Assembly: GCF_014822185.1 (NCBI RefSeq)
Contig: NZ_QVLR01000098.1
Span: forward strand, 1 to 64,000
Direction: 5' to 3'
Source of the DNA: Azoarcus sp. Aa7
GTDB lineage: Bacteria > Pseudomonadota > Gammaproteobacteria > Burkholderiales > Rhodocyclaceae
Length of the DNA stretch: 64,000 bases
Shown: piece by piece, positions 34,471 through 44,968 of the stretch
Numbering within the stretch: position 1 is the stretch's first letter
Layout: each line of letters begins with the position of its first letter
Notes under the pieces: model-generated
Told to the model about the DNA's origin: nothing
The model's input: the letters and a program-made list of their open reading frames with translations, nothing else
Database searches by the model: none
Program-made: the position numbers and the translations under genes

Positions 34471-34561
34471 TTGGTGGTAACAGGAAAGCGTCTGATTCTC
34501 ATGGACTTTTTCTGAGCATGAAATATCCGGTTACGGATCGGGGTATATGGAGGTATCTCCC

Positions 34562-36511
34562 ATGAATCCAGCGGCCGCTCCGCAGGGGCGCGGACTGCGC
34601 GGACTGGTGCTGCGCATCTGGCGCATGGTCGTCGGTCGCGCCGTGTTGCTGCTTCTGCTGCTGGCGTTCTTCGCGGTCGCACTGATCGGGGTCGCCGGCA
34701 TCGGCGTGTCGGTCGTCGTCGTCGAATCGGTGCAGGGGAGCGCCAGCGCCGTCAACGTCGCCGGAAGCCTGCGCCGCCTCGCCCATAGGGCCGGCGGCCT
34801 CGCGGTAGCGCGCGGCGCGGGCGCGGCGGACCAGGAGGCGGTCCGCGACGCGATCGCACAATTCGATGCGGCACTGGACAGTCCGGTCATCGCCAGCGTG
34901 CTGGAGCGCCAGCCGAGCAGCGTCTTCGCGTCGATCTTTCGCGGCGTTGAAGCCGGCTGGATGGCGCGTATCCGGCCCCGCCTGCTGCAGACTCCCGAAA
35001 CGCGGCCGGAGGATCCGCTCGCGACGGCGCACTACCGTGCGCTGCTGGCGGATGTCGATGCGTTCGCCGAGGAGATCAACACGCTGGTCGCGGTGCTGGA
35101 GCACGAGGCCGAGTCGCGCATCGGGCAACTCCGCACGATGCTGGGCGCAGCGCTGGCGCTGCTCGTGTTCGTCATCGCGGCGGCGCTCGTCGTGCTGCGG
35201 CGGCGTGTGCTCGCACCCCTGACGGACCTGCGCAGCTGTGCGGCACGCATCGCCCAGGGCGACTTCGAGGCGCGCAGCCGCCACACCGGGCGCGACGAAC
35301 TGGGACGGGTCGGTGAAGCCTTCAACGCGATGGCGGGCGAGCTGTCCGTCGCCTACCGCGAGCTCGAGGCCCGCGTAGAGAAGAAGACAGCCGACCTCAC
35401 GCGCAGCAACCGTGCGCTCGAACTCCTGTACTACGTGATCGCGCGCCTCTACCACGCACCCGCCAGCAGCGAGACCTATTCCGAAACGCTGGATGACCTC
35501 GAGCAGACGCTGGGCCTCACGGGGAGCTTCATCTGCATCGAGCCCAAGCACGGCGGGCCGGCTGCGGCGATCGCGTCGACCATCGGCGAGTGCGCGGAGC
35601 GCCCCGCGGGCGGAGGGGATTGCGCCCGCTGTTCGGGGCGCGCGGCGCCGTGGAGCTACCACCGCGAGGGCGACGTCGACGTACTGATGGTGCCGCTGCG
35701 CGACGCCGAGCGCCACTACGGCATGCTGCGTCTCGCGCTGCCGCCGGGTAAGCGCCTGCAGGAATGGGAGTGCGACCTGCTCGAGGCGGTGTCGCGCCAC
35801 ATGGGCATCGCGCTCGGCATCTCGCGCCAGAGCGAGCGCGACCGCCTACTCGCGCTGCAGGAAGAGCGCTCGATCATTGCCCGCGAACTGCACGACTCGC
35901 TCGCGCAGTCGCTGTCCTTCATGAAGATCCAGGTGAGCCTGCTGTCCTCGGCGCTGGCGGGGCCGCAGCCGCGCGAAGACGCGACGACCATCCTCGCCGA
36001 CCTGCGCGAGGGCATCAACGTGGCCTATCGCCAGCTGCGCGAACTGCTGGCCACCTTCCGCCTGCGCATCGAGGGCGACTTCGCACGCCTGCTCGGCAAT
36101 ACCGTGTCCGAGTTCGCCACGCGCAGCGGCTTGCCGATCGGACTCGACCTCGATCTGGCGGGGCGACACCTCAACCCGAACCAGGAAATCCACGTCCTGC
36201 ACATCGTCCGCGAGGCCTTGTCGAATGCGGTGCGCCACGCGCAGGCGACCGACATCCGCGTCGCGCTCACGTCCGCCCCCGACGGCGAGATCGTCGTCGT
36301 CATCGAGGACGACGGCTGCGGCGTGGGGGGCGACGCGCAGGTCGCGGCGCAGCATTTCGGCCTTACGATCATGGCCGAGCGGGCACGCGGTCTGGGCGGC
36401 TCGTTCGAAGTGCAGGACCGCCCCGGCGGCGGTACGCGCATCGTCGTGCGCTTCAAGCCGGAACCGGCACAGATTCGCACCCGGATTCCCATTGCAGTGG
36501 AAGGCAAATGA
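34562..36511 (+). CDS. narX: Nitrate/nitrite sensor histidine kinase
   Basis: This 649-aa membrane kinase has TM1 near residues 27-52 (VLLLLLLAFFAVALIGVAGI) and a periplasmic PilJ/NarX-type helical domain with P-box-like NVAGSLRRLAHRAGG. TM2 lies near 190-215; HAMP and a GAF-like central part with several Cys follow. The HisKA_3 dimer domain carries His444 (ARELHDSLAQSLSFMKIQ), and an HATPase ends it (EDDGCGVGG, GLTIMAERARGLGG). It senses nitrate/nitrite and phosphorylates NarL, encoded next with an ATGA overlap. GGAGG 9 bases before the ATG at 34562 favours this start over the ATG at 34547. Confidence 0.92.
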   Translation: MNPAAAPQGRGLRGLVLRIWRMVVGRAVLLLLLLAFFAVALIGVAGIGVSVVVVESVQGSASAVNVAGSLRRLAHRAGGLAVARGAGAADQEAVRDAIAQFDAALDSPVIASVLERQPSSVFASIFRGVEAGWMARIRPRLLQTPETRPEDPLATAHYRALLADVDAFAEEINTLVAVLEHEAESRIGQLRTMLGAALALLVFVIAAALVVLRRRVLAPLTDLRSCAARIAQGDFEARSRHTGRDELGRVGEAFNAMAGELSVAYRELEARVEKKTADLTRSNRALELLYYVIARLYHAPASSETYSETLDDLEQTLGLTGSFICIEPKHGGPAAAIASTIGECAERPAGGGDCARCSGRAAPWSYHREGDVDVLMVPLRDAERHYGMLRLALPPGKRLQEWECDLLEAVSRHMGIALGISRQSERDRLLALQEERSIIARELHDSLAQSLSFMKIQVSLLSSALAGPQPREDATTILADLREGINVAYRQLRELLATFRLRIEGDFARLLGNTVSEFATRSGLPIGLDLDLAGRHLNPNQEIHVLHIVREALSNAVRHAQATDIRVALTSAPDGEIVVVIEDDGCGVGGDAQVAAQHFGLTIMAERARGLGGSFEVQDRPGGGTRIVVRFKPEPAQIRTRIPIAVEGK

Positions 36512-37161
36512 GCGAAATTCCGCAACGCATCATCATCGTCGACGACCACCCGCTGTTCCGCAAGGGGCTGATCCAGCTGCTGCGCACCGTCCCCGGGTTC
36601 GACCTCGTAGCCGAAGCCGCGGACGGCAAGGAAGGCATCCGCCAGATCCTGCACCTGCGCCCCGACCTGCTGCTGCTCGACCTCAACATGAAGGAGATGT
36701 CCGGACTCGAGGTGCTGCGCTTCGTGAAGCAGGCCGATCTCGACACCCGCGTCGTGATGGTCACCGTCTCGGACGCCGCCGACGACCTCGTCGCCGCGCT
36801 GCGCGCCGGAGCGGACGGTTACCTGCTCAAGGACATGGAGCCCGAGGAGATGGTGGAGGCGCTGCGCGCGGCGGCTGCCGGGCGCATCGTCGTCTCCGAC
36901 GCGCTCACGCACCTGCTGGCCGCCGCCCTGCGCGACGACAAGCGCCCCGAGAGCGCGTCGGCGGCCGGACTCACCGAGCGCGAGCGGGGCATCCTCGAGT
37001 GCATCGCGGGCGGCTTGTCGAACAAGCAGATCGCCCGCGAACTCAACATCGCCGAAGGCACCGTGAAGGTGCACGTCAAGCACCTGTTGCGCAAGCTCAA
37101 TTTCCGTTCGCGCGTCGAGGCGGCCGTCTGGGCCGTCGAACACACGCGCAGCGAACGCTGA
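36508..37161 (+). CDS. narL: NarL-family response regulator
   Basis: This 217-aa protein has a receiver domain (IIIVDDHPLFRKGL, phospho-acceptor Asp58 in LLLLDLNMKEMSG, Lys in YLLKDMEPEE) and a C-terminal LuxR-type helix-turn-helix (LTERERGILECIAGG, SNKQIARELNIAEGTVKVH). It overlaps narX by four bases. It is predicted to bind heptamer sites, including the 7-2-7 site before narX, and to control nap and denitrification genes in response to nitrate. Confidence 0.93.
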   Translation: MSEIPQRIIIVDDHPLFRKGLIQLLRTVPGFDLVAEAADGKEGIRQILHLRPDLLLLDLNMKEMSGLEVLRFVKQADLDTRVVMVTVSDAADDLVAALRAGADGYLLKDMEPEEMVEALRAAAAGRIVVSDALTHLLAAALRDDKRPESASAAGLTERERGILECIAGGLSNKQIARELNIAEGTVKVHVKHLLRKLNFRSRVEAAVWAVEHTRSER

Positions 37162-37202
37162 TCCCGCCGACCGACGGGCTCCGGATAGGAGCCATTCTCA
37201 TC

Positions 37203-37216
37203 TTGATTGCAGTCAA
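37203..37216 (+). promoter_or_regulatory. FNR/Dnr box upstream of napF
   Basis: TTGATTGCAGTCAA matches TTGAT-N4-ATCAA with one mismatch. If the site is centred at -41.5, transcription would start near 37251, which fits the napF start at 37282 with a leader of about 30 bases. It implies oxygen- or NO-dependent activation by FNR or by the Dnr-like regulator at 33662-34342. Confidence 0.75.
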
Positions 37217-37281
37217 GGTTTGGCCGCCCGGGCGCGTGTCCAATGAAAACCATGGATGTTTCAGGGTATTGCGCTCGCCTC

Positions 37282-37782
37282 ATGTCGACTTCACGCCGCG
37301 GTTTTCTCAGGGGCCGCTTCCGGTCTGATCCCGACGTGCAGCGCCCGCCCTGGGCGATTCCCGATGGCGCGTTCGAGGACCAGTGCACGCGCTGCGGCGA
37401 TTGCCTGAAGGCATGTCCGCCCGCGATTCTCGTCGCTGCCCCCGGCGGCTACCCGGTTGTCGACTTCGCCCGTGGCGGATGCAGCTTCTGCGCTGACTGC
37501 ATCGCGGCCTGCAAGGCGGAAGCCCTGCGGCGGACCGATGCGGCGGCAGCGCCGTGGCAGCTCAAGGCGGTGATCGGCGACGCCTGCCTCGCGCGCCGCG
37601 GGGTCGAATGCCGGGTGTGCGGCGAAGTCTGCGGCGAAGCGGCGATCCGCTTCCGCCCCAGCCTCGGCGGCGTCGCGCAGCCCCTGTTTGACGCGGCACG
37701 CTGCACCGGCTGCGGTGGCTGCTTGGCACCCTGTCCGACCGGCGCCATCGCAATGAAGAATGAAGTGGAGATGTCTGTATGA
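37282..37782 (+). CDS. napF: NapF, ferredoxin-type maturation protein
   Basis: This 166-aa cytoplasmic protein starts MSTSRRGFLRGRFR, the usual NapF N-terminus. Three 4Fe-4S motifs follow: CTRCGDCLKACP, CSFCADCIAACK and CTGCGGCLAPCP. NapF interacts with NapA before Tat export and is thought to help its iron-sulfur maturation. Earlier in-frame ATGs (37243, 37252) exist, but the FNR-box spacing and family N-terminus favour 37282. First gene of napFDAGHBC. Confidence 0.9.
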   Translation: MSTSRRGFLRGRFRSDPDVQRPPWAIPDGAFEDQCTRCGDCLKACPPAILVAAPGGYPVVDFARGGCSFCADCIAACKAEALRRTDAAAAPWQLKAVIGDACLARRGVECRVCGEVCGEAAIRFRPSLGGVAQPLFDAARCTGCGGCLAPCPTGAIAMKNEVEMSV

Positions 37783-38102
37783 AGATCGCAAGTCTCGTCG
37801 TTCGGGTCGCCCCGGAGCACATCGACGCCCTGAAGGACGCGCTGTTGAAGATTCCGGGCGTCGAGCTGCATGGCGTCAGTGCCGAACTTGGGCGCGTCAT
37901 CGTCACCGTCGAGGACGGCGAGGGGTACGCAATGACCGACTCCCTGCTGGCTGTCAACCTCGCCCCGCACGTGCTCGGCGTGACGCTGGCCTACGAATAC
38001 ACGGATGAAGGTTTGGAACACGAATTGGAACACCCGGAACCGATCCCGGGCCTGCCGCTCGCGGTGGACCGAATCGGCAGCGCTCAGGACAAGGAGGCTT
38101 GA
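37779..38102 (+). CDS. napD: NapD chaperone
   Basis: This 107-aa protein starts [20 protein letters not shown], with IPGVELHGV and a ferredoxin-like alpha/beta fold. NapD binds the twin-arginine signal peptide of NapA and delays export until the cofactors are in place. It has an ATGA overlap with napF. The C-terminus is longer than in E. coli NapD and acidic. Confidence 0.94.
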   Translation: MKIASLVVRVAPEHIDALKDALLKIPGVELHGVSAELGRVIVTVEDGEGYAMTDSLLAVNLAPHVLGVTLAYEYTDEGLEHELEHPEPIPGLPLAVDRIGSAQDKEA

Positions 38103-38103
38103 A

Positions 38104-40656
38104 ATGACCATGGATAGACGCGAATTCATCAAGACCAATGCCATCGCGGCCGCCGCGGCGACCGCCGGCATCGGCATCCCGGTGGTGGCCCAGGCGCAGG
38201 CCCGGCCCGCCGGCTCCGCCTCCACGAAGGTGCGCTGGGACAAGGCCGCCTGCCGCTTCTGCGGCGTCGGCTGCTCGGTGCTCGTCGGCGTGCAGAACGG
38301 CCGCGTCGTCGCCACCCAGGGCGACCCCGACTCGCCCGTGAACCGCGGTATCAACTGCATCAAGGGCTATTTCCTGTCGAAGATCATGTACGGCAACGAC
38401 CGGCTCACCAAGCCCCTGCTGCGCATGAAGAACGGCAAGTACGACAAGAACGGCGAGTTCGCCCCGGTCAGCTGGGACCAGGCCTTCGACATCATGGCCG
38501 AGAAGTGGAAGGCCGCGATCAAGCAGCACGGCAATGATTCCGTCGGCATGTTCGGCTCGGGCCAATGGACCATCTGGGAAGGCTACGCCGCGGCCAAACT
38601 GCACAAGGCCGGCCTGCGCAGCAACAACCTCGACCCCAATGCGCGCCACTGCATGGCGTCCGCGGTCGCGGGCTTCATGCGCACCTTCGGCATCGACGAA
38701 CCGATGGGCTGCTACGACGACATCGAGAACGCCGACGGCTTCGTGCTGTGGGGCTCGAACATGGCGGAAATGCACCCCATCCTGTGGTCGCGCATCACCG
38801 ACCGCCGCCTGTCCAAGGAAGGCAGCGAGGTGCACGTGCTGTCGACCTTCGAGCACCGCTCCTTCGAGCTCGCCGACAACGGCATGATCTTCGTGCCGAA
38901 CACCGACCTCGCGATCCTGAACTACATCTGCAACTACATCATCCAGAACAAGAAAGTTAACACCGAGTTCGTCAAGACGCGGGTCAACTTCAAGAAGGGC
39001 GAGACCGACATCGGCTTCGGCCTGCGCCCCAATCACGCCCTCGAAGCCAACGCCACCAACAATGGCTATCCCGGCACGGACGGCAAGCCGAAGGGCAACA
39101 CCGGCGCCGCAACGGACATGACTTTCGAGGAGTTCGCCAAGTTCGTCTCCGAGTACACGGCCGAGAAAGTGTCGAAGCTGTCCGGTGTGCCCGTCGATCG
39201 CCTCGAGCGCATGGCCAAGCTCTACGCCGACCCGAACAAGAAGGTCGTGTCGTTCTGGACCATGGGCTTCAACCAGCACACCCGCGGCACGTGGGTGAAC
39301 AACATGATCTACAACGTGCACCTGCTGGTGGGCAAGATCTCCGAGCCCGGAAACAGCCCGTTCTCGCTCACCGGCCAGCCCTCCGCCTGCGGCACCGCGC
39401 GCGAGGTCGGCACCTTCGCGCACCGCCTGCCGGCCGACATGGTCGTTACCAACCCGATGCACCGTGCGATCGCCGAGAAGATCTGGCAGCTGCCCGACGG
39501 CACCATCCCCGAGAAGGTCGGCTACCACGCCGTCGCCCAGAGCCGCGCGCTCAAGGACGGCAAGCTCAAGTGTTACTGGACCAGCACGACCAACAACATG
39601 CAGGCCGGTCCGAACATCAACGGCGAGATCTACCCGGGCTGGCGCAATCCCGAGGCCTTCATCGTCGTGTCGGACTGCTATCCGACCGTGTCCGCGCTGT
39701 CGGCCGACCTGATCCTGCCCGCTGCGATGTGGACTGAGAAGGAAGGCGCCTTCGGCAACGCCGAACGCCGCACCCAGTTCTGGCGCCAGCAGGTGGCGCC
39801 TCCGGGGCAGGCCAAGTCCGACCTGTGGCAGCTCCTCGAATTCTCGAAGCGCTTCAAGGTCGAGGACGTGTGGCCCGCCGAGCTTATCGCCAAGAAGCCC
39901 GAGTACAAGGGCAAGACCCTGTTCGACATCCTGTACAAGAACGGCACGGTCAACAAGTTCCCGCTCGCCGACGTCGAGAAGACCAACGCGCACGCGATCC
40001 CCGGCTACATGAACGACGAGTCGAAGGAGCTCGGCTTCTACCTGCAGAAGGGCCTGTTCGAGGAATATGCGCAGTTCGGTCGCGGCCATGGCCACGACCT
40101 TGCCGACTTCGCCGTATACCACAAGGCGCGCGGCCTGCGCTGGCCGGTGGTCGAGGGCAAGGAAACCCTGTGGCGCTTCCGCGAAGGCTACGACCCCTAC
40201 GTCAAGACCGGCGAGGGCGTGAAGTTCTACGGCCACAAGGACGGCAAGGCGGTGATCTTCGCGCTGCCCTACCAGGATCCCCCGGAAATGCCGGACAAGG
40301 ACTACGACATGTGGTTGTGCACGGGCCGCGTGCTCGAACACTGGCACACGGGCACCATGACGCGCCGCGTGCCCGAGCTGCACCGCTCGGTGCCCGAAGC
40401 CCAGATCTTCATGCACCCGGACGACGCCACCAAGCGCGGCCTGCAGCGCGGCATGATGGTCACGGTCGTCTCGCGTCGCGGCGAGATCACCGCACGCCTG
40501 GAAACCCGCGGCCGCAACAAACCGCCGGTCGGCCTCATCTTCATCCCGTTCTTCGACGAAGGGCGCCTGGTGAACAAGCTCACGCTCGATGCCACCTGCC
40601 CGATCTCGAAGGAAACGGACTTCAAGAAGTGCGCCGTCAAGGTGCTCAAGGTCTGA
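38104..40656 (+). CDS. napA: Periplasmic nitrate reductase catalytic subunit
   Basis: This 850-aa molybdoenzyme reduces nitrate to nitrite in the periplasm. The Tat signal is [20 protein letters not shown]. The 4Fe-4S ligands are Cys50, Cys53, Cys57 and Cys85 (CRFCGVGCS...NRGINCIKG). The molybdenum ligand is Cys183 in [12 protein letters not shown]. Conserved parts include [13 protein letters not shown] and the C-terminal MGD-binding region ([14 protein letters not shown]). AAGGAGG lies before the ATG at 38104. Electrons reach it from NapC and/or NapGH through NapB. Confidence 0.98.
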   Translation: MTMDRREFIKTNAIAAAAATAGIGIPVVAQAQARPAGSASTKVRWDKAACRFCGVGCSVLVGVQNGRVVATQGDPDSPVNRGINCIKGYFLSKIMYGNDRLTKPLLRMKNGKYDKNGEFAPVSWDQAFDIMAEKWKAAIKQHGNDSVGMFGSGQWTIWEGYAAAKLHKAGLRSNNLDPNARHCMASAVAGFMRTFGIDEPMGCYDDIENADGFVLWGSNMAEMHPILWSRITDRRLSKEGSEVHVLSTFEHRSFELADNGMIFVPNTDLAILNYICNYIIQNKKVNTEFVKTRVNFKKGETDIGFGLRPNHALEANATNNGYPGTDGKPKGNTGAATDMTFEEFAKFVSEYTAEKVSKLSGVPVDRLERMAKLYADPNKKVVSFWTMGFNQHTRGTWVNNMIYNVHLLVGKISEPGNSPFSLTGQPSACGTAREVGTFAHRLPADMVVTNPMHRAIAEKIWQLPDGTIPEKVGYHAVAQSRALKDGKLKCYWTSTTNNMQAGPNINGEIYPGWRNPEAFIVVSDCYPTVSALSADLILPAAMWTEKEGAFGNAERRTQFWRQQVAPPGQAKSDLWQLLEFSKRFKVEDVWPAELIAKKPEYKGKTLFDILYKNGTVNKFPLADVEKTNAHAIPGYMNDESKELGFYLQKGLFEEYAQFGRGHGHDLADFAVYHKARGLRWPVVEGKETLWRFREGYDPYVKTGEGVKFYGHKDGKAVIFALPYQDPPEMPDKDYDMWLCTGRVLEHWHTGTMTRRVPELHRSVPEAQIFMHPDDATKRGLQRGMMVTVVSRRGEITARLETRGRNKPPVGLIFIPFFDEGRLVNKLTLDATCPISKETDFKKCAVKVLKV

Positions 40657-40685
40657 CCGCGGAATAGGGCGCCGGAGCAGCGATC

Positions 40686-41555
40686 ATGGGTGACATGCAG
40701 GACAAGCCGGTCGGTCAGGGAGGCCCCTCGCCCCGCCGCCGCTTCCTCCGGGAAGCGGCGGGGGTCGCGGGCGGCGCCTGCCTGCTGTCGCTCGGCGTCG
40801 GCCTGTATGCGAAGCAGGCGAGCGCCCTGCCCGCGGTCGCCCTGCGCCCGCCCGGCGCGCTCGCGGAAGCGGATTTCCTCGCCGCGTGCGTGCGTTGCGG
40901 CCTGTGCGTGCGCGACTGTCCTTACGACACGCTGAAGCTCGCCGAGCTTGGCGACGGCGTCGCGACCGGCACCCCGTACTTCACCGCACGCCGGATCGCG
41001 TGCGAGATGTGCGAGGACTTTCCCTGCGTCGCCGCGTGCCCGACCGGCGCGCTCGACCGCAGCCTCACCGACATCGGCAAGGCCCGCATGGGCCTCGCGG
41101 TGTTGATCGACCACGAGACCTGCCTCAACTTCCTCGGCCTGCGCTGCGACGTCTGCTATCGCGTGTGTCCGGTCATCGACAAGGCGATCACGCTGGAGCG
41201 TCAGCACAATCCGCGCTCCGACCGCCACGCTATGCTGCTGCCCACCGTGCATTCGGACTACTGCACCGGCTGCGGCAAGTGCGAGAAATCCTGCGTGCTG
41301 CCGGGCGAAGCCGCGATCAAGGTGCTGCCGGTGAAACTCGCGCAGGGCTCGAAGGCCGAGCACTACCGCAAGGGCTGGGAAGAGAAGGAAGCCGCCGGCC
41401 AGTCGCTGATCGGCGAGCAGATCGAACTGCCCGTGCGCGGCCTCGAAGGCAAGTCCTACGGCGACACGCGCGTGCTGCCGGGGCAGGGCCCGGCCCCCGC
41501 GCCCGCCACGCCGGCGCAGCCGGGCAGCGGTCTCGACTCGGGGTGGAAGCCATGA
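40686..41555 (+). CDS. napG: NapG ferredoxin-type protein
   Basis: This 289-aa Tat-exported protein ([19 protein letters not shown]) has four 4Fe-4S motifs, including [35 protein letters not shown] and [12 protein letters not shown]. NapG works with the membrane protein NapH as a quinol-oxidising branch to NapA. It is longer at the C-terminus than E. coli NapG, with a Pro/Ala/Gly-rich tail. It overlaps napH by four bases. Confidence 0.95.
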   Translation: MGDMQDKPVGQGGPSPRRRFLREAAGVAGGACLLSLGVGLYAKQASALPAVALRPPGALAEADFLAACVRCGLCVRDCPYDTLKLAELGDGVATGTPYFTARRIACEMCEDFPCVAACPTGALDRSLTDIGKARMGLAVLIDHETCLNFLGLRCDVCYRVCPVIDKAITLERQHNPRSDRHAMLLPTVHSDYCTGCGKCEKSCVLPGEAAIKVLPVKLAQGSKAEHYRKGWEEKEAAGQSLIGEQIELPVRGLEGKSYGDTRVLPGQGPAPAPATPAQPGSGLDSGWKP

Positions 41556-42436
41556 GCGCCGTCACCACCGCGCCGAAGGCCGCGCGTCCGCGTGTCGGCG
41601 CCGACGCGATCGCCAGCAAAGGCTGGCTGGGCGCGCACAAGTGGCTCGTCCTGCGCCGCCTGTCGCAGTTCGGCATCCTTGCGCTGTTCCTCGCCGGTCC
41701 GTGGTTCGGTCTGTGGATCGTCAAGGGCAACCTCTCGTCCAGCCTCACGCTCGACCTGCTGCCGCTCACCGACCCCTTCCTGCTCGCCCAGTCGCTCGCG
41801 GCCGGAACGCTCCCGTACAAGGAGGCCCTGATCGGCGCCGGCATCGTCGTCGCCTTCTACCTCCTCGTCGGCGGCCGCGTGTTCTGCTCCTGGGTATGCC
41901 CGATGAACCTCGTCACCGACGCCGCCGCATGGCTGCGCCGGCGTCTCGGTCTCAAGGGCGGCAAGATCCCCTCGGGCGACACGCGCTACTGGCTGCTCGG
42001 CCTCATGCTGTTCGCCGCCTTCGCGACCGGCAGTCTCGCGTGGGAATGGGTCAATCCGGTGTCGATGCTGCACCGCGGCCTCATCTTCGGCTTCGGTCTC
42101 GCGTGGGGCATCGTCGGCGGCGTCTTCCTCTACGACCTGCTCATCGCCACGCGCGGCTGGTGCGGCCACATCTGCCCGATGGGCGCCTTCTACAGCCTCT
42201 TCGGCAGCACCGCGCTGGTCCGCGTCAGCGCCGCACACCGCAGCGCCTGCGACGACTGCATGGACTGCTTTGCCGTATGTCCAGAACCCCAGGTCATCCG
42301 CCCCGCCCTCAAGGCGGCCGGCCAGGATCATCCCGTCATCCTCGACCGCAACTGCACCAACTGTGGCCGCTGCGTCGATGTATGCGGCAGGAACGTTTTT
42401 CGAATCACGACCCGATTTGATAGGAGCGAGTCATGA
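41552..42436 (+). CDS. napH: NapH quinol dehydrogenase membrane component
   Basis: This 294-aa protein has about four membrane helices ([18 protein letters not shown] and others). CxxxCP motifs on the cytoplasmic side ([18 protein letters not shown]) and two 4Fe-4S clusters at the end ([24 protein letters not shown]) are visible. With NapG it takes electrons from quinol, mainly menaquinol in E. coli. ATGA overlaps occur with both napG and napB. Confidence 0.95.
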   Translation: MSAVTTAPKAARPRVGADAIASKGWLGAHKWLVLRRLSQFGILALFLAGPWFGLWIVKGNLSSSLTLDLLPLTDPFLLAQSLAAGTLPYKEALIGAGIVVAFYLLVGGRVFCSWVCPMNLVTDAAAWLRRRLGLKGGKIPSGDTRYWLLGLMLFAAFATGSLAWEWVNPVSMLHRGLIFGFGLAWGIVGGVFLYDLLIATRGWCGHICPMGAFYSLFGSTALVRVSAAHRSACDDCMDCFAVCPEPQVIRPALKAAGQDHPVILDRNCTNCGRCVDVCGRNVFRITTRFDRSES

Positions 42437-42885
42437 AAAAACAGACCCGTAACCTGACGCTGGCGCTCGTTGCCGCCGTGAGTTTCGGTACCTTCGGCGG
42501 ACAGGCCGCCTTCGCCCAGCAGGTGCAGAGTCTGCGTGGCGCATCGGTCGACGCGGCCGAGCCGGTCACGCCGGCGGCGCACATCCGGCCCGACGGGCCG
42601 GCCATCTCGCGCGATTACGTGCAGCAGCCACCCTTGATTCCGCACAAGGTCGAGGGCTACGAAGTCACGAAGAACTTCAACAAATGCATGGACTGCCACG
42701 CGTGGAGCCGCTACCAGGAGTTCAACGCGACCAAGGTCAGCCTCACCCACTTCAAGGACCGCGACGGCGGCGAACTGTCGAACATCTCGCCGCGCCGCTA
42801 CTTCTGCCTGCAGTGCCACATCCCCCAGACCGACGCCAAGCCGCTGGTCGACAACAACTTCAAACGCGCCGAGGGCCTGCGCTGA
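42433..42885 (+). CDS. napB: NapB dihaem cytochrome c subunit
   Basis: This 150-aa protein has a signal peptide (LTLALVAAVSFGTFGGQAAF) and two haem motifs, CMDCH and CLQCH. Conserved PPLIPHKVEGY and PRRYFCLQCH surround them. NapB passes electrons to NapA in the periplasm. It overlaps napH by four bases and lies 30 bases before napC. Confidence 0.96.
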   Translation: MKKQTRNLTLALVAAVSFGTFGGQAAFAQQVQSLRGASVDAAEPVTPAAHIRPDGPAISRDYVQQPPLIPHKVEGYEVTKNFNKCMDCHAWSRYQEFNATKVSLTHFKDRDGGELSNISPRRYFCLQCHIPQTDAKPLVDNNFKRAEGLR

Positions 42886-42915
42886 TCCTCGACGCCTAAC
42901 GGACAGGGAACCAAC

Positions 42916-43554
42916 ATGACCCAGGACAACAACAACGCGAAGGGCAGCCTGTGGCAGCGCCTGCGTCGCCTCGTGTTCGGCGTCGTCGGCATTGCCTTCG
43001 TCGCCGGCATCATCTTCTGGGGCGGCTTCAATACGGTACTGGAACTCACCAACCGCGAAGCCTTCTGCATCGGCTGTCACGAGATGAAGGAAAACGTCTT
43101 CAAGGAGTACCGCAACACCATCCACTACCAGAACCGCACCGGCGTGCGCGCCACCTGCCCGGACTGCCACGTGCCCAAGGAATGGATTCCGAAGATCATC
43201 CGCAAGATCCAGGCATCCAACGAAGTCTTCCACCACCTGCTCGGCACCATCGACACGCCCGAGAAGTTCAACGCCAAGCGCGTCCAGCTCGCCCAGAACG
43301 AGTGGCGCCGCATGAAGAAGAACAACTCGCAGGAGTGCCGCAACTGCCACAACTACGAGTATTTCGACTACTCCGTGCAGGGGCGGCGCTCCAACAAGGC
43401 ACACCAGGCAGGGCTCGCCGAAGGCAAGACCTGCATCGACTGCCACAAGGGCATCGCCCACTCCCTGCCGCCGATCGAGCAGGACATCGGCTCCACGCGC
43501 GAAAGCGTCGCGCCCGAGGTGTTCCACCCGCCGGTTCCGCCCAAGCAGGACTGA
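42916..43554 (+). CDS. napC: NapC tetrahaem quinol dehydrogenase
   Basis: This 212-aa NapC/NirT-family protein has one N-terminal anchor ([19 protein letters not shown]) and four haem motifs: CIGCH, CPDCH, CRNCH and CIDCH. Typical segments are [12 protein letters not shown] and HKGIAHSLP. It oxidises quinol at the inner membrane and reduces NapB. Both NapC and NapGH are present here, giving two possible electron routes. It is the last gene of the nap operon, followed by a strong terminator. Confidence 0.96.
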   Translation: MTQDNNNAKGSLWQRLRRLVFGVVGIAFVAGIIFWGGFNTVLELTNREAFCIGCHEMKENVFKEYRNTIHYQNRTGVRATCPDCHVPKEWIPKIIRKIQASNEVFHHLLGTIDTPEKFNAKRVQLAQNEWRRMKKNNSQECRNCHNYEYFDYSVQGRRSNKAHQAGLAEGKTCIDCHKGIAHSLPPIEQDIGSTRESVAPEVFHPPVPPKQD

Positions 43555-43578
43555 AGTTCCCGCTCCGCGCCGGTCCCG

Positions 43579-43616
43579 CCGCGATTTCACCTATCTACTG
43601 GTGAAATCGCGGTTTT
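43579..43616 (+). terminator. Rho-independent terminator after napC
   Basis: A 13-bp perfect stem (CCGCGATTTCACC pairing with GGTGAAATCGCGG) has an 8-nt loop and is followed by TTTT. It separates the nap operon from ccmA. Confidence 0.9.
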
Positions 43617-43667
43617 CCCGTTTCTGGATCTCCCGAATCGGTCGCGTCTGTGGTTAAATTCACGCCC

Positions 43668-44294
43668 ATGCTTTATGCTAATGATCTCGCCTGCGTGAAG
43701 GGTGACCGCCCGCTGTTCCGTGGCCTTTCCCTGCGGGTCGCTCCGGGGGACCTGCTGCGCGTTGCCGGACCGAACGGATACGGCAAGACCAGTCTGCTGC
43801 GCATCCTGTGTGGCCTCGCAATGCCCGAGAGCGGTGAAATCCGCTGGAACGACGTTCCCGTCAATCGCGACCGCGAAAGCTATCATCGTTCCCTGCTGTA
43901 CCTCGGGCATGCGCCGGCGCTCAACGACCTCCTCTCGCCGCTCGAAAACCTGCGCTTCGCCTGTGCCTCGGGTGGCGACAAGGTCGACGAGGATGCCTGC
44001 ATCGATGCCCTCGTGCGCATCGGCCTCGCCCAGCAGCTCGACCTGCCCGCCCGCGTCCTGTCGCAGGGGCAGCGCCGGCGCGTCGGGTTGGCCCGCCTGT
44101 TCCTCGAGGCCGACCGCAAGCTGTGGATTCTCGACGAGCCTTTCACGGCTCTCGACGTCGCTGCGGTGGCCGACCTGACGGCCACCCTTTCCGAACATTG
44201 CGCCGCCGGCGGCATGGTGGTGCTCACCACTCACCAGGATGCCCCCTTCGCCAAGGCCCCGACGGTGCTCGATCTTGCCGAGGTAGCCTGTTGA
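43668..44294 (+). CDS. ccmA: CcmA, haem exporter ATPase
   Basis: This 208-aa ABC ATPase has Walker A GPNGYGKTS, signature LSQGQRRRVGLARL and Walker B LWILDEPF, then H-loop TTHQD. With CcmB and CcmC it forms the complex that loads haem onto CcmE and releases holo-CcmE. The ATG at 43668 is chosen; a GTG six codons upstream adds non-family residues. In Walker A the usual Ser is Tyr (GPNGYGKT where GPNGSGKT is common), a tolerated position. First gene of ccmABCDEFGHI. Confidence 0.94.
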   Translation: MLYANDLACVKGDRPLFRGLSLRVAPGDLLRVAGPNGYGKTSLLRILCGLAMPESGEIRWNDVPVNRDRESYHRSLLYLGHAPALNDLLSPLENLRFACASGGDKVDEDACIDALVRIGLAQQLDLPARVLSQGQRRRVGLARLFLEADRKLWILDEPFTALDVAAVADLTATLSEHCAAGGMVVLTTHQDAPFAKAPTVLDLAEVAC

Positions 44295-44968
44295 GTCGCG
44301 CCCTGGGTCCCTTCGCCGCGGTCCTGGGCCGCGATCTTCTGCTTGCATGGCGCGGTCGCGCCGACGTCCTCGTCACGCTCGCATTCTTCGTCGTTGTCGT
44401 GTGCCTGTTCCCCTTCGGGGTCGGCGCCGAGCCCAACCAGTTGCGCGCCATCGCGCCGGGCGTGCTGTGGGTGGCCGCGCTGCTGTCCACGCTGCTGTCG
44501 CTGCATCGCCTGTTCGCGCAGGATCATGCCGACGGCACGCTCGAACAGCTCCTGCTCACGCCCGAGCCTACCGTCCTGTGGGTCGTCGCCAAGATCTGCG
44601 CCCACTGGATCGCCACCGGCCTGCCGCTCCTGATCGTCGCGCCGGGGCTGGCCCTGCTGTTTGATGTGGAGCAAGGTGCGCTGGGGGTGCTGGTCCTATC
44701 GTTGGCGCTCGGAACCCCGATCCTTGCGCTGCTGGGCGCGGTCGGTGCCGCGTTGACGCTGGGTCTGCGCGGCGGCGGCATGTTGCTCGCACTCCTGGTG
44801 CTGCCCCTGTTCGTGCCGGTGCTGATTTTCGGTGCCGGCGCGGTCGACGCTTATCTGTCCGGTTCCGGCGCACAGGCACATCTTTTGCTTTTAGGTGGCG
44901 GTCTGTTGGGCTCCCTGGCTCTGGCACCGCTGGCCTGTGCCGCAGCCCTCCGAATTGCGGTTGAATGA
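44291..44968 (+). CDS. ccmB: CcmB, haem exporter permease
   Basis: This 225-aa protein of about six helices carries the conserved segments FAAVLGRDLLLAWRGRAD, FAQDHADGTLEQLLLTP and the Gly/Leu-rich C-terminus. It uses a TTG start at 44291 overlapping the ccmA stop (TTGA), chosen because the family protein begins with this SRALGPF segment and no ATG is available. It partners CcmA and CcmC in haem handling. Confidence 0.92.
   Translation: MSRALGPFAAVLGRDLLLAWRGRADVLVTLAFFVVVVCLFPFGVGAEPNQLRAIAPGVLWVAALLSTLLSLHRLFAQDHADGTLEQLLLTPEPTVLWVVAKICAHWIATGLPLLIVAPGLALLFDVEQGALGVLVLSLALGTPILALLGAVGAALTLGLRGGGMLLALLVLPLFVPVLIFGAGAVDAYLSGSGAQAHLLLLGGGLLGSLALAPLACAAALRIAVE

Noticed and set aside
37954-40416. 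Minus-strand frame of over 800 codons opposite napA
   Set aside because: Antisense shadow of a certain gene; it crosses the napD-napA junction and has no recognisable domain.
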